Assembly: GCA_004293905.1 (NCBI GenBank)
Contig: RDZE01000034.1
Span: 1-45,441, forward strand
DNA: 45,441 bases
Direction: 5' to 3'
Source: Cytophagales bacterium
GTDB taxonomy: Bacteria > Bacteroidota > Bacteroidia > Cytophagales > Microscillaceae
Shown here: positions 26,217 to 34,577 of the stretch, piece by piece
How the letters are laid out: each line of letters opens with the position of its first letter
Numbering within the stretch: the first letter of the stretch is position 1
The notes under the pieces: model-generated
Told to the model about the DNA's origin: nothing
Databases searched by the model: none
The model's input: only the letters and a program-made list of their open reading frames with translations
Position numbers and translations under genes: made by a program

Positions 26217-28238
26217 ATGACAGAAGATATAACAAATAAAAATCAGAAATTACCCTCCAAACAACGTAGCCAATCTATTCGAAACAGGCTCATTATACTA
26301 TTGTTGTTTTTATCTTTTGTAACTATCAACTACTTTGCAGTGATTGTTTACTACGATAATCTACTCAGTGAGATAGAAAAAACAGCCGAAGTAGCCGCCG
26401 AAAATAAAACCCTTACACAAACTATATTACTTAATGCTATTCTACTAAAACAAGAGCAAAATACCTATAGAAAAGCACTTAAAGAAGCCTTAGACAAACA
26501 CGAATATAATTTAGCCATTTTACGCAATGGAAGGGTGTTAGACAACGGCAACCAAATACACCCCGCACCAGAAATACTACAGGCAGAATTTGGACAAATA
26601 GATTTTGCTTGGATAAAGTTCAGAGAAAATATCAATACCTTGTTGCAAGAACCTATTTATATAGATAGCACTGTATATGCAGCCCAAAAACTGCCCGATT
26701 CTTTAGCAAAACAAGAATTGAATATAGAAAAATCCAACGTAAAGGTATTCAATCCCAAAGTTGAAGATGCTGTAGAGTACCTCATGCGCAATGCCCCCGA
26801 TATTTTGGCAAAAGATGAAATGCTTCTTAGAGCATTTGTTAATTACTTTGATGGGCAACAGATGCGCCGTACTTTTTGGCTCACTATCATATTGCTCCTC
26901 AATGTTATTCTACTTATCTTGGCTTTTTTCTATTTTAACCGATTGATAGTTACGCCTATTGCTAAAATATCGCGTATTAATACAATACTCAACGAAGGTG
27001 AGTTTGACAAGAAAATAGAATATGATGGCAATGACGAACTCGGATTAGTAGCCAATGCCATTAATGCGCTATTCAAAAACCTGAAAAATGCCACAGAGTT
27101 TATCATATCCATAGGGGAAGGTCGCCTTGAGGTAGAGTACCAAATGAGTGGCTTAGATGATGAACACCAACAAAACAACCGACTCTCGAAAGCACTTTTA
27201 GAGATGCGCGACAAAATGAGATTTGTTGCAGACCAAGACCGACAACGTAATTGGGTTACTGAAGGGTTGGCTATGTTCGCAGATATACTCCGAAAAGATA
27301 CCGATGCAGACGATTTTACCTACCGTATTGTGGCAAACTTAGTAAAATACCTCAATGCTAATCAAGGCGCACTCTTTGCCGTAGCCGACAATACAGAAGA
27401 AGAATACTTAGAGATGCTTGCAACTTATGCTTATAACAAAAGAAAATATGTAGACAAGAGAATCCTAAAAGGGGAAGGGCTTATTGGAGAGGTTTTCCAA
27501 CAAGGCGAAACGATATACATTACCGAAGTACCCGATAATTTTGTGAACATTACCTCTGGATTGGGCGATGCCAACCCACGCAGTATATTGATGGTGCCAT
27601 TGAAAATCAATAACGATGTTTTTGGTGTGCTTGAGTTAGCCTCTTTCGAAGAGTTCAGACCTTACCAAATAGAATTTGTTGAGAAACTCAGTGAAAGTAT
27701 TGCTACCACTTTTGCTTCCGTAAAAACATCTGCACAAACTCAACGACTCTTGGCTGATTCGGTGCAACTATCAGAGCAAACGCGCGCGCAAGAAGAAGAA
27801 ATGCGTCAGAATTTGGAAGAGTTAGTTGCTACACAAGAAGAAGTACAAAGAAAAAATATGCTTATAGAAGAGCAAAAACAAGAATTGGAGAAGGCATTAG
27901 AAGAGCAAATGCTGAAAAATGAAATGCTAAGAGTACAAGAAGAACAAAGCCGAAATAACTACGAAATGCTCCAAAAAACACAACGCGAATTAGTTGCACA
28001 AAACCAAACTGTATTACAACAAAAACTTACCTTAGAGCAACAAATCAAAGAATTGAGTGAAGATTATGAAAAGCAAATTACATCGCTCAAAGATGATTTG
28101 CTTGCCACTAACAAAGTCAAAGATGATTTGGAACAAACCTTAGCACAACAAGTTTTCAAGATGGAAGCACTCAAAACTGCCGAAGACGAACTTAGAAGAA
28201 AAATACAAGAACTTACTAACCAAATCAATAATAAATAA
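26217..28238 (+). CDS. Membrane HAMP-GAF-coiled-coil sensor lacking an output domain
   Basis: This 673-residue inner-membrane protein has a first helix at about 25-45 (LIILLLFLSFVTINYFAVIV), a periplasmic helical region, a second helix at about 220-240 (WLTIILLLNVILLILAFFYF), a HAMP linker (241-295), a GAF domain at about 355-505 (ANQGALFAV; LKGEGLIGEVFQQGE; ILMVPLKINNDVFGVLELAS) and a long coiled coil from 505 to the end. The coiled coil begins with EEEMRQNLEELVATQEEVQR, a motif repeated in many Cytophagales signalling proteins. No histidine kinase, cyclase or phosphatase follows, so it must signal through a partner or act as a scaffold. Its stop overlaps the start of the lysoplasmalogenase homologue by one base (TAATG), which indicates translational coupling. 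Confidence 0.88.
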   Translation: MTEDITNKNQKLPSKQRSQSIRNRLIILLLFLSFVTINYFAVIVYYDNLLSEIEKTAEVAAENKTLTQTILLNAILLKQEQNTYRKALKEALDKHEYNLAILRNGRVLDNGNQIHPAPEILQAEFGQIDFAWIKFRENINTLLQEPIYIDSTVYAAQKLPDSLAKQELNIEKSNVKVFNPKVEDAVEYLMRNAPDILAKDEMLLRAFVNYFDGQQMRRTFWLTIILLLNVILLILAFFYFNRLIVTPIAKISRINTILNEGEFDKKIEYDGNDELGLVANAINALFKNLKNATEFIISIGEGRLEVEYQMSGLDDEHQQNNRLSKALLEMRDKMRFVADQDRQRNWVTEGLAMFADILRKDTDADDFTYRIVANLVKYLNANQGALFAVADNTEEEYLEMLATYAYNKRKYVDKRILKGEGLIGEVFQQGETIYITEVPDNFVNITSGLGDANPRSILMVPLKINNDVFGVLELASFEEFRPYQIEFVEKLSESIATTFASVKTSAQTQRLLADSVQLSEQTRAQEEEMRQNLEELVATQEEVQRKNMLIEEQKQELEKALEEQMLKNEMLRVQEEQSRNNYEMLQKTQRELVAQNQTVLQQKLTLEQQIKELSEDYEKQITSLKDDLLATNKVKDDLEQTLAQQVFKMEALKTAEDELRRKIQELTNQINNK

Positions 28239-28912
28239 TGTCGCGCTTTTGGATTTTTTTTATCATTATATGCTTAGGCGATATTGTAGGAAGATTATTG
28301 AATAATTTTTATATTGATGTTGTTTTTAAGCCTTTACTCATGCCTACCCTAATGGGCTATGTTTACTTGCAAACGGCTCCTCATTTCGGAAAATTTCCAA
28401 GATTGTTATTAGTATCGCTCTTTTTTTCTTGGTGGGGCGATATTTTCTTGCTTTTCGATTCGCCTCCATTTTTTATGTTAGGATTAGGTTGTTTTTTATT
28501 GGCACATATTTTTTATATCATTCTTTTTCAGCGCATCAGCACTACTGCCGAGCAGAGTGCATGGCTAAAGGCAAATTATTGGGCTGTTACTCCTTTTTTG
28601 CTTTATATCATTGTATTTTATTCGCAAATGTACCCAAAGCTGAATGTAATGGCATTGCCTGTGCTTGTTTATAGTATTACGATTGCTCTAATGGCTCTCA
28701 TGGCGTTGTATCTCTATAAAACAATAAATAATTGGGCTTTTCAACGTATTTTCTTTGGCGCACTTTTGTTTGTTATTTCCGATTCTTTTATTGGCTTCAA
28801 TCGTTTTATTTATACTTTTGAATCGGCTTCTGTTCTTATTATGCTTACTTACATTGCGGGGCAAACACTGATTACTATAGGAGTAGTGAGTTTGCAACAA
28901 AAAAACCTATGA
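28238..28912 (+). CDS. YhhN/TMEM86 family membrane protein (lysoplasmalogenase homologue)
   Basis: This 224-residue polytopic membrane protein has about eight hydrophobic segments. The family signature is clear: VFKPLLMPTLMGY near the start, SLFFSWWGDIFLLF and MLGLGCFLLAHIFYIILF in the middle, and LLFVISDSFIGFNRF near the end, with conserved acidic residues of the YhhN fold. Studied relatives hydrolyse the vinyl-ether bond of lysoplasmalogens; the substrate in this bacterium is not known. The start overlaps the stop of the upstream sensor by one base, and a strong terminator overlaps its own stop codon. Confidence 0.88.
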   Translation: MSRFWIFFIIICLGDIVGRLLNNFYIDVVFKPLLMPTLMGYVYLQTAPHFGKFPRLLLVSLFFSWWGDIFLLFDSPPFFMLGLGCFLLAHIFYIILFQRISTTAEQSAWLKANYWAVTPFLLYIIVFYSQMYPKLNVMALPVLVYSITIALMALMALYLYKTINNWAFQRIFFGALLFVISDSFIGFNRFIYTFESASVLIMLTYIAGQTLITIGVVSLQQKNL

Positions 28913-28934
28913 ATATAACATCATAGGTTTTTTT
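28899..28934. terminator. Bidirectional intrinsic terminator overlapping the lysoplasmalogenase stop
   Basis: A perfect 14-bp stem (28899-28912 with 28921-28934) encloses an 8-nt loop. The left arm is A7 then CCTATGA and the right arm is TCATAGG then T7, so it works on both strands: it ends the YhhN gene on plus and secA, whose stop is at 28963, on minus. The left arm contains the last codons and the TGA stop of the YhhN gene. Confidence 0.85.
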
Positions 28935-28962
28935 GCGAGTATCAATTACAATATACGCAAAA

Positions 28963-31900
28963 CTAATCAATAATTACACATTTACTGTTTTTTATATCCT
29001 GTTCCACACTCTTGTATTTTACATCTTTGAGCACTCTGCCATCGTTGTACTGAACTGTTACTTTATCATTGCGTCCTACGGCTTTTTGTAGTTTTACAGG
29101 AGCTTGTTTTTCTATTACCTTGCTTTCATTATTACCAAGTACCTTTGCCAAGTCGCTTTGACCACCTCCTACCAAGTTTTGCGCTTCGTCTTTTTTCTCT
29201 TTCAATTTAGGGGCTTGTGTTCTGCGTGTGCGGCGGCTTTCTTGTATCTGTTGAGGGGCTTCAGAAGCAGGTAAATTTGCTTTGATAAGGAAAGAAATTG
29301 TATCTTCATTTACTTTTGTGATGAATTGTTTGAAGAGTTCAAAGGCTTCAAATTTATAAATCAAGAGAGGGTCTTTTTGCTCGTGTGTAGCCATCTGCAC
29401 TGATTGTTTGAGGTCGTCCATCTCGCGAAGGTGTTCTTTCCAATTTTGGTCAATGATAGCCAAGCAAATCATTTTCTCCATTTCCTTAATAATTTCTTTG
29501 CCCTCAGAAGATAGTGCTTTTGCAAGTGCTACCGAAAGGTGAATACTGCGGCGGTTGTCTGTGAGTTGTAAGCCTATTTCCTCTATATGCCCACTTTGTT
29601 GTTTTTCTAATACTTGTAACAACGGAAATACTTTTTGGATAATTTCTTGGTTTTTTTCCTGATATTCTTTTTGCATTTGGGCAAAAAGAGTGCGTGTGAG
29701 TACTGTAGGGTTGCCTTTTTCGAACTCATCTTGTTTAAAGTTAGGGTCTAAAGCATAGTGACTGATAAGGTGCAATCTGAAATTTTCGAAATTACCAATT
29801 CCCTGATAGTTATTAATGAGTGCTTCGCAAGTATCATACATAATATTGTTGATGTCCATAGCTAAGCGGTCGCCGTGGAGAGCATTTTTACGTCTTTTGT
29901 AAATAATTTCTCTTTGTGAGTTCATTACATCGTCATATTCAAGGAGTCTTTTTCGGGCACCGAAGTTATTTTCTTCTACTTTTTTCTGTGCTCTTTCTAT
30001 GGAGGCTGTAATCATAGAGTGTTGTATTACTTCGCCTTCGTCATAGCCGATTCTATCCATTACACGAGCTATTCTATCAGAACCAAACAAGCGCATAAGG
30101 TCGTCTTCGAGCGATACAAAAAACTGTGAGCTACCAGGGTCGCCTTGTCTGCCTGAGCGTCCGCGCAACTGTCTATCTACTCGTCTTGATTCGTGTCTTT
30201 CTGTGCCTATGATAGCCAATCCACCCGCCAAGCGCGATTCCTCGGTGAGTTTAATATCTGTACCACGCCCTGCCATATTGGTTGCGATGGTAACAGTTCC
30301 GGGTTTGCCTGCTTCTGCTACTATTTCTGCTTCTTTTTGGTGTAGTTTGGCATTGAGTACTTGGTGCTTTATTTTTCGGAGGGAAAGCATACGGCTGAGT
30401 AATTCTGATATTTCTACGGAAGTTGTACCCACCAACACAGGTCTGCCTCCTTCTATGAGTGTTTCTATTTCTTGAGCTACGGCGTTGAATTTTTCGCGCG
30501 TGGTCTTGAAGACTAAATCGTTATTGTCTTTTCTTAGGCATGTAACATTAGTAGGAATAACAACTACATCAAGTTTATAAATTTCCCAAAACTCACCTGC
30601 TTCGGTTTCGGCAGTACCTGTCATTCCGGAGAGTTTGTGGTACATACGGAAATAATTTTGAAGGGTAATGGTTGCATAGGTTTGGCTTGCTTCTTCTACT
30701 TTTACATTTTCTTTGGCTTCAAGGGCTTGGTGTAGTCCATCGGAGTAGCGTCTGCCTTCCATGATACGTCCTGTTTGCTCATCTACAATTTTCACTTTCC
30801 CGTCCATTATTACATATTCTTTTTCTTTCTCGAAAAGTGTGTAGGCTTTCAAAAGCTGATTGATACTATGTATGCGTTGTGCTTTTACAGAGTATTCTTG
30901 TATGAGTGTATCTTTTCTTTCTGCTTTTTCCAATTCGGAGTGGGCATTGTCTTTTTCTATATTGGTGATTTCGGTGGCTATATCGGGGAGAATAAAAAAT
31001 TTGGGGTCTTCGCCAGCACCTGTAATAAAATCTATTCCTTTTTCGGTAAGGTCTATTTGGTTATTTTTTTCATCTATGGTAAAATAAAGTACTTTATCAG
31101 CTTCGGGCATCATTTTAGAGTTATCGGCAAGGTAGATGTTTTCTGTTTTTTGCAACAGTGTTTTGATGCCTGTTTCTCCTAAGAATTTGATGAGGGGTTT
31201 GTTTTTTGGTAAGCCTCTAAAAGCCCTAAAAAGTGGTAAGCCCGCTTCTTTTTCTTGGTTATTTTTGATAAGGTTTTTGGCTTCGTTCAGGAAGTCTTGC
31301 ACCAATTTTTTTTGTGCTTCTACTAATTTTACAACGCGTGGTCTTAGTTCGTAGAATTCGTGTTCGTGCCCGTTGGGTGTAGGTCCTGAAATAATGAGAG
31401 GTGTTCGTGCATCATCTATTAAAACGGAGTCAACTTCATCGACCATTGCAAAGTGGTGTTTATGTTGCACCATTTCATTTGCATCTCTTGCCATATTGTC
31501 GCGCAGATAGTCAAAACCGAATTCGTTGTTAGTACCATAAGTGATGTCGGCTTGGTAGGCTTTTTGTCTTTCGGGGCTGTGTGGTGTGTGGAAGTCTATA
31601 CAATCTACAGTCAGTCCGTGAAATTGATAGAGAGGTCCCATCCATTGGCTATCGCGGCGTGCTAAGTAGTCATTGACGGTTACGATGTGTACGCCTCTTT
31701 TGGCTAATGCATTGAGAAAAGCGGGCAGTGTCGCTACTAAGGTTTTTCCTTCACCTGTTGCCATTTCTGCTATTTTGCCTTGGTGTAGCACTACACCCCC
31801 TATAAGTTGTACGTCATAGTGTACCATATTCCATTCTATCTCGTTGCCTGCGGCTTCCCATTTGTTGTGCCAAATGGCTTTTTCACCTTCTATGGTAATA

Positions 31901-32343
31901 TTTTTTTGGGTAGCAGCCAGTTGTTTGTCCCAGAAAGTAGCTTCTACTACAAGTTGTTTATTTTCTTTCCATCTTCGGGCGGTTTCTTTTACGATGGCAA
32001 AGGTTTTTGGTAAAATTTCTAGTAGTATTTCTTCTAATTTTTTGTTACGTTCTTTTTCTAGTTGGTCTATTTGGTCGAAGAATGTTTCGTGTGCATATAC
32101 ATCTTCTGTTTTTTGCACTTCTTCTTTTAATTTGTTGATTTGGTCATCTATATTGATTAAAGAATCTGCTATATATTGTTGAAGTTTTTGGGTTTCTTGT
32201 CTTAGTTGGTTGTCAGAGACTTCTTCGTTGGCTAATTTTTGCCATTCTGTATTGATTTTTTCTATGTATGGGTATAGTTGTTTGAGGTCTCGTTTGTTTT
32301 TCGAGCCTATGAATGCTTCTAATATTTGGGTGACGATGCTCAT
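28963..32343 (-). CDS. secA: Preprotein translocase ATPase SecA
   Basis: SecA drives Sec-dependent export of unfolded proteins through SecYEG, including all the signal-peptide proteins in this window. At 1126 residues it has the Bacteroidota length, longer than the E. coli protein because of insertions. Motifs: Walker A MATGEGKT (194-201), TVNDYLARRD, DEAD-box variant MVDEVDSVLIDDARTPLIIS, the preprotein cross-linking region, GTTSVEISELLS, TNMAGRGTDI and QLRGRSGRQGDPG. The C-terminal cysteine zinc site of proteobacterial SecA is absent; the tail ends VQYNDGRVLKDVKYKS. The frame is open to 32379, but the ATG at 32343 gives the normal start (MSIVTQILEAFIGSKNKRDL) and lies about 25 nt below a good -7 element. 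Confidence 0.98.
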   Translation of the reverse strand: MSIVTQILEAFIGSKNKRDLKQLYPYIEKINTEWQKLANEEVSDNQLRQETQKLQQYIADSLINIDDQINKLKEEVQKTEDVYAHETFFDQIDQLEKERNKKLEEILLEILPKTFAIVKETARRWKENKQLVVEATFWDKQLAATQKNITIEGEKAIWHNKWEAAGNEIEWNMVHYDVQLIGGVVLHQGKIAEMATGEGKTLVATLPAFLNALAKRGVHIVTVNDYLARRDSQWMGPLYQFHGLTVDCIDFHTPHSPERQKAYQADITYGTNNEFGFDYLRDNMARDANEMVQHKHHFAMVDEVDSVLIDDARTPLIISGPTPNGHEHEFYELRPRVVKLVEAQKKLVQDFLNEAKNLIKNNQEKEAGLPLFRAFRGLPKNKPLIKFLGETGIKTLLQKTENIYLADNSKMMPEADKVLYFTIDEKNNQIDLTEKGIDFITGAGEDPKFFILPDIATEITNIEKDNAHSELEKAERKDTLIQEYSVKAQRIHSINQLLKAYTLFEKEKEYVIMDGKVKIVDEQTGRIMEGRRYSDGLHQALEAKENVKVEEASQTYATITLQNYFRMYHKLSGMTGTAETEAGEFWEIYKLDVVVIPTNVTCLRKDNNDLVFKTTREKFNAVAQEIETLIEGGRPVLVGTTSVEISELLSRMLSLRKIKHQVLNAKLHQKEAEIVAEAGKPGTVTIATNMAGRGTDIKLTEESRLAGGLAIIGTERHESRRVDRQLRGRSGRQGDPGSSQFFVSLEDDLMRLFGSDRIARVMDRIGYDEGEVIQHSMITASIERAQKKVEENNFGARKRLLEYDDVMNSQREIIYKRRKNALHGDRLAMDINNIMYDTCEALINNYQGIGNFENFRLHLISHYALDPNFKQDEFEKGNPTVLTRTLFAQMQKEYQEKNQEIIQKVFPLLQVLEKQQSGHIEEIGLQLTDNRRSIHLSVALAKALSSEGKEIIKEMEKMICLAIIDQNWKEHLREMDDLKQSVQMATHEQKDPLLIYKFEAFELFKQFITKVNEDTISFLIKANLPASEAPQQIQESRRTRRTQAPKLKEKKDEAQNLVGGGQSDLAKVLGNNESKVIEKQAPVKLQKAVGRNDKVTVQYNDGRVLKDVKYKSVEQDIKNSKCVIID

Positions 32344-32368
32344 ATATAAGGTTTTGGAAATTTTTTTG

Positions 32369-32376
32369 CAAATATA
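32369..32376 (-). promoter_or_regulatory. secA -7 promoter element
   Basis: The minus strand reads TATATTTG, an exact match to TAnnTTTG, directly behind a run of T and followed by GC at the expected start site. It lies 26 nt above the secA ATG. No TTG is seen at the usual -33 distance. Confidence 0.6.
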
Positions 32377-32421
32377 CAAAAAAAAATTGGTACGTTTTCA
32401 GTAAATCTTTACTCTTTTTGT

Positions 32422-34338
32422 TTAGGCATCTTGTGTAAGCTCAGTTTGGTATCTTATTTCGCATGCGGGTAAAAATGCTTTCAAAATGTCAATACTTTCT
32501 GCTGTCAATCCCTGAACGCCTGTAAGGTTGAGTAAGGTAAGGTGTTTGAGTGCTTGCAAGTGTGTTATGTCTTTAATAGGGTTGTAACTAAGGTCTAAGA
32601 AGGTAAGATTTTTGAGTGCTTGCAAGGGCTTTATATCTGTTATTTGATTATAACTAAGGTCTAAACTCTGCAATTGGCTTACTCCCGTGATAGCATCTAT
32701 GCGTGATAGGCGGTTAGTGCTTAGGTTAAGGCTTGCTAATTTAGGCAATTGATTGATTTGTGTAATGTCTGTAATTTTATTGGCACTCAGATTAAGGCTT
32801 TCTAATTGTTGCATCATTACAAAATCCTTAGTATCAACAAGTTGGTTGTTAGTTAGGTCTATATAAGTAATGTTATCTAAGTGGCTAAATACTTGAATAT
32901 CTAAAAGATATTTTTCTTTGAGATCAAGGGTATTTTCGAATAAGAAGTTGCGTAATTTTTCCCCTGAAAGTTGTATGTTCGCGATTTGTAATCTTTGTAG
33001 GTTTCTGAACCCACGTAAGGCACTGAGAGCATCTTTGCTAATACTTTCTAATGAAACATATTTTACTTTTTTCATTTCATAGGGTTTGATGTTAGCAAGC
33101 ATTTGGCTATCATCTGTTTTTTCTAATTTATAGAGTCCTCCCAATTTTTTTACCAAGCTATGAAACATTTCGTCATAGAATTGCCCTGTGAGTTCTACTT
33201 CTTTAAAGTCTATGTTTTTGGCAAACTCTGCATTTTGGAATGCTTCTTCGGCTACAAAATATTCTAAAATAGATTTGTGCGAAAATTTGAATTGTGATTT
33301 AGCATTTCTATTCAATAAAGAACGACTTTTGAGTTCAAGGTCGCTGAGATGAATTTCGTATTTTTCTGCCAATGGTTTTACTTCGTTGGCGTGGATAAAA
33401 AATCCGCTCCTTTCATTTCTTTTCTTGAAAATATCGATAGCTACCGCTCGCGAAAATTTATACAGTTCTTCTCTATACTCGTCTTTGTTTTTTACGCTTC
33501 TTTGCACCTCTCTTTCTATCCATTTAGCAATAAGTTGCGCATAGATTTGATAAGAGAATAAATAGGCTTCATTGCTTTGTAACAAATCATCTATATAGCT
33601 TAACAACATAGGTCGTACCATTAGATTTGGCGATTGATTGACAATCATCATGGCGCGTTTTTTCTTCTTTCCTTGAAAAAAGTTGTATTTTTTGTTCAAA
33701 TATTTTTCTATGTCATGTACATCAAAAGGAGAAATATAGAGTTTTCTAAAGATATATTCTTTATTGCGGTCTTGTATTGCCACTACACCTGTTTCTTTGG
33801 GTTCTTCCTCTTCTGTTGGGAAAAATTGGGTTCTACAAGTAATTATTACTTCTTTAAAATCGCTTACTTTATCAATGATAGTACGTAAACGTGCTTTATA
33901 ATCCTTGATGGCTTCATTGTCTTCATCAAAAGCATCTAAAAGGACAATAGTATTTTTTCGTTGTTCAGGAGCTATTTTATCTACTTCTTCCAAAATTTCA
34001 GGGTTGCCCAATGGAAATATTCTCACTTGGTAGGGCGTACCACTCATTTTTTTTGCATAATTGAGATACAAGTTAATCATGAAAGTAGTTTTACCCATTC
34101 CTGAATCTGCCAAAATCATATAAAACTTATCGGCAATATTTTTATCGAAACCTTTATTAATGAAAAAAGGCACTAATGATTGTTTTGTGGCAAATGCATG
34201 GGTTCTATTGGGCTCATCTTCGCGCGAAGGGGCTACATTCTGACATTGAGTGTCTATATAATATTGTGTAGATTTTTCTAATTCTTGTTCTGTATAAAAA
34301 GGTAATAATGCTTCTTTGAGTTTTTTTAGAGATGCCAT
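32422..34338 (-). CDS. NACHT-type STAND NTPase with C-terminal leucine-rich repeats (NLR-like)
   Basis: This 638-residue cytoplasmic protein has the order NACHT ATPase, helical region, LRR. Residues 1-70 are a short lead with QCQNVAPSREDEP. The NACHT core shows Walker A ADSGMGKTT (77-85), Walker B IVLLDAFDED (131-140), a sensor segment ITCRTQFFP (166-174), and a winged-helix-like FSHKSILEYFVAEEAF near residue 355. From about 440 come at least seven SDS22-like LRRs of about 22 residues (ITDIKPLQALKNLTFLDLSY). This is the layout of animal NLRs and of bacterial bNACHT proteins, some of which defend against phage. There is no recognisable effector domain at the N-terminus, so either the short lead is the effector or the effector acts in trans. 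It has its own promoter and lies 78 nt above secA. Confidence 0.88.
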   Translation of the reverse strand: MASLKKLKEALLPFYTEQELEKSTQYYIDTQCQNVAPSREDEPNRTHAFATKQSLVPFFINKGFDKNIADKFYMILADSGMGKTTFMINLYLNYAKKMSGTPYQVRIFPLGNPEILEEVDKIAPEQRKNTIVLLDAFDEDNEAIKDYKARLRTIIDKVSDFKEVIITCRTQFFPTEEEEPKETGVVAIQDRNKEYIFRKLYISPFDVHDIEKYLNKKYNFFQGKKKKRAMMIVNQSPNLMVRPMLLSYIDDLLQSNEAYLFSYQIYAQLIAKWIEREVQRSVKNKDEYREELYKFSRAVAIDIFKKRNERSGFFIHANEVKPLAEKYEIHLSDLELKSRSLLNRNAKSQFKFSHKSILEYFVAEEAFQNAEFAKNIDFKEVELTGQFYDEMFHSLVKKLGGLYKLEKTDDSQMLANIKPYEMKKVKYVSLESISKDALSALRGFRNLQRLQIANIQLSGEKLRNFLFENTLDLKEKYLLDIQVFSHLDNITYIDLTNNQLVDTKDFVMMQQLESLNLSANKITDITQINQLPKLASLNLSTNRLSRIDAITGVSQLQSLDLSYNQITDIKPLQALKNLTFLDLSYNPIKDITHLQALKHLTLLNLTGVQGLTAESIDILKAFLPACEIRYQTELTQDA

Positions 34339-34369
34339 TGGTGTAACTTTTTTAGGTGATTATACAATT

Positions 34370-34400
34370 CAAATATATCATTTAATTAATCAAAATGCAA
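34370..34400 (-). promoter_or_regulatory. Bacteroidota promoter of the NACHT-LRR gene
   Basis: On the minus strand TTG (34398-34400) is followed by exactly 20 nt and then TATATTTG (34370-34377), matching both the -33 and -7 elements at the right spacing. The predicted start leaves a leader of about 25 nt before the ATG at 34338. It is one of the best promoter matches in the window. Confidence 0.65.
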
Positions 34401-34577
34401 GAAGTGTGCAAAAAAGGTTACTTTTTTGCTATATATTTCATTAATGTAGACTAAATTTACAAAAAATATCGAACATATCATATAATCTTCTAACTTTTGT
34501 CGTATAAAACCATAATCACATTTTATACATCTGATTGTTTAGTTATAAAATCATCATCTTCAAAAAACTAAAATTTT

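Noticed and set aside
26217..28238. Methyl-accepting chemotaxis protein
   Set aside because: Helices and HAMP fit, but the hairpin tip signature of the MCP signalling domain is missing and a GAF domain lies between.
34480..34577. Promoter for the giant surface-protein gene (TAACTTTTG near 34490)
   Set aside because: The spacing inside the -7 box is one base too long and there is no TTG at the right distance, so no promoter is called.
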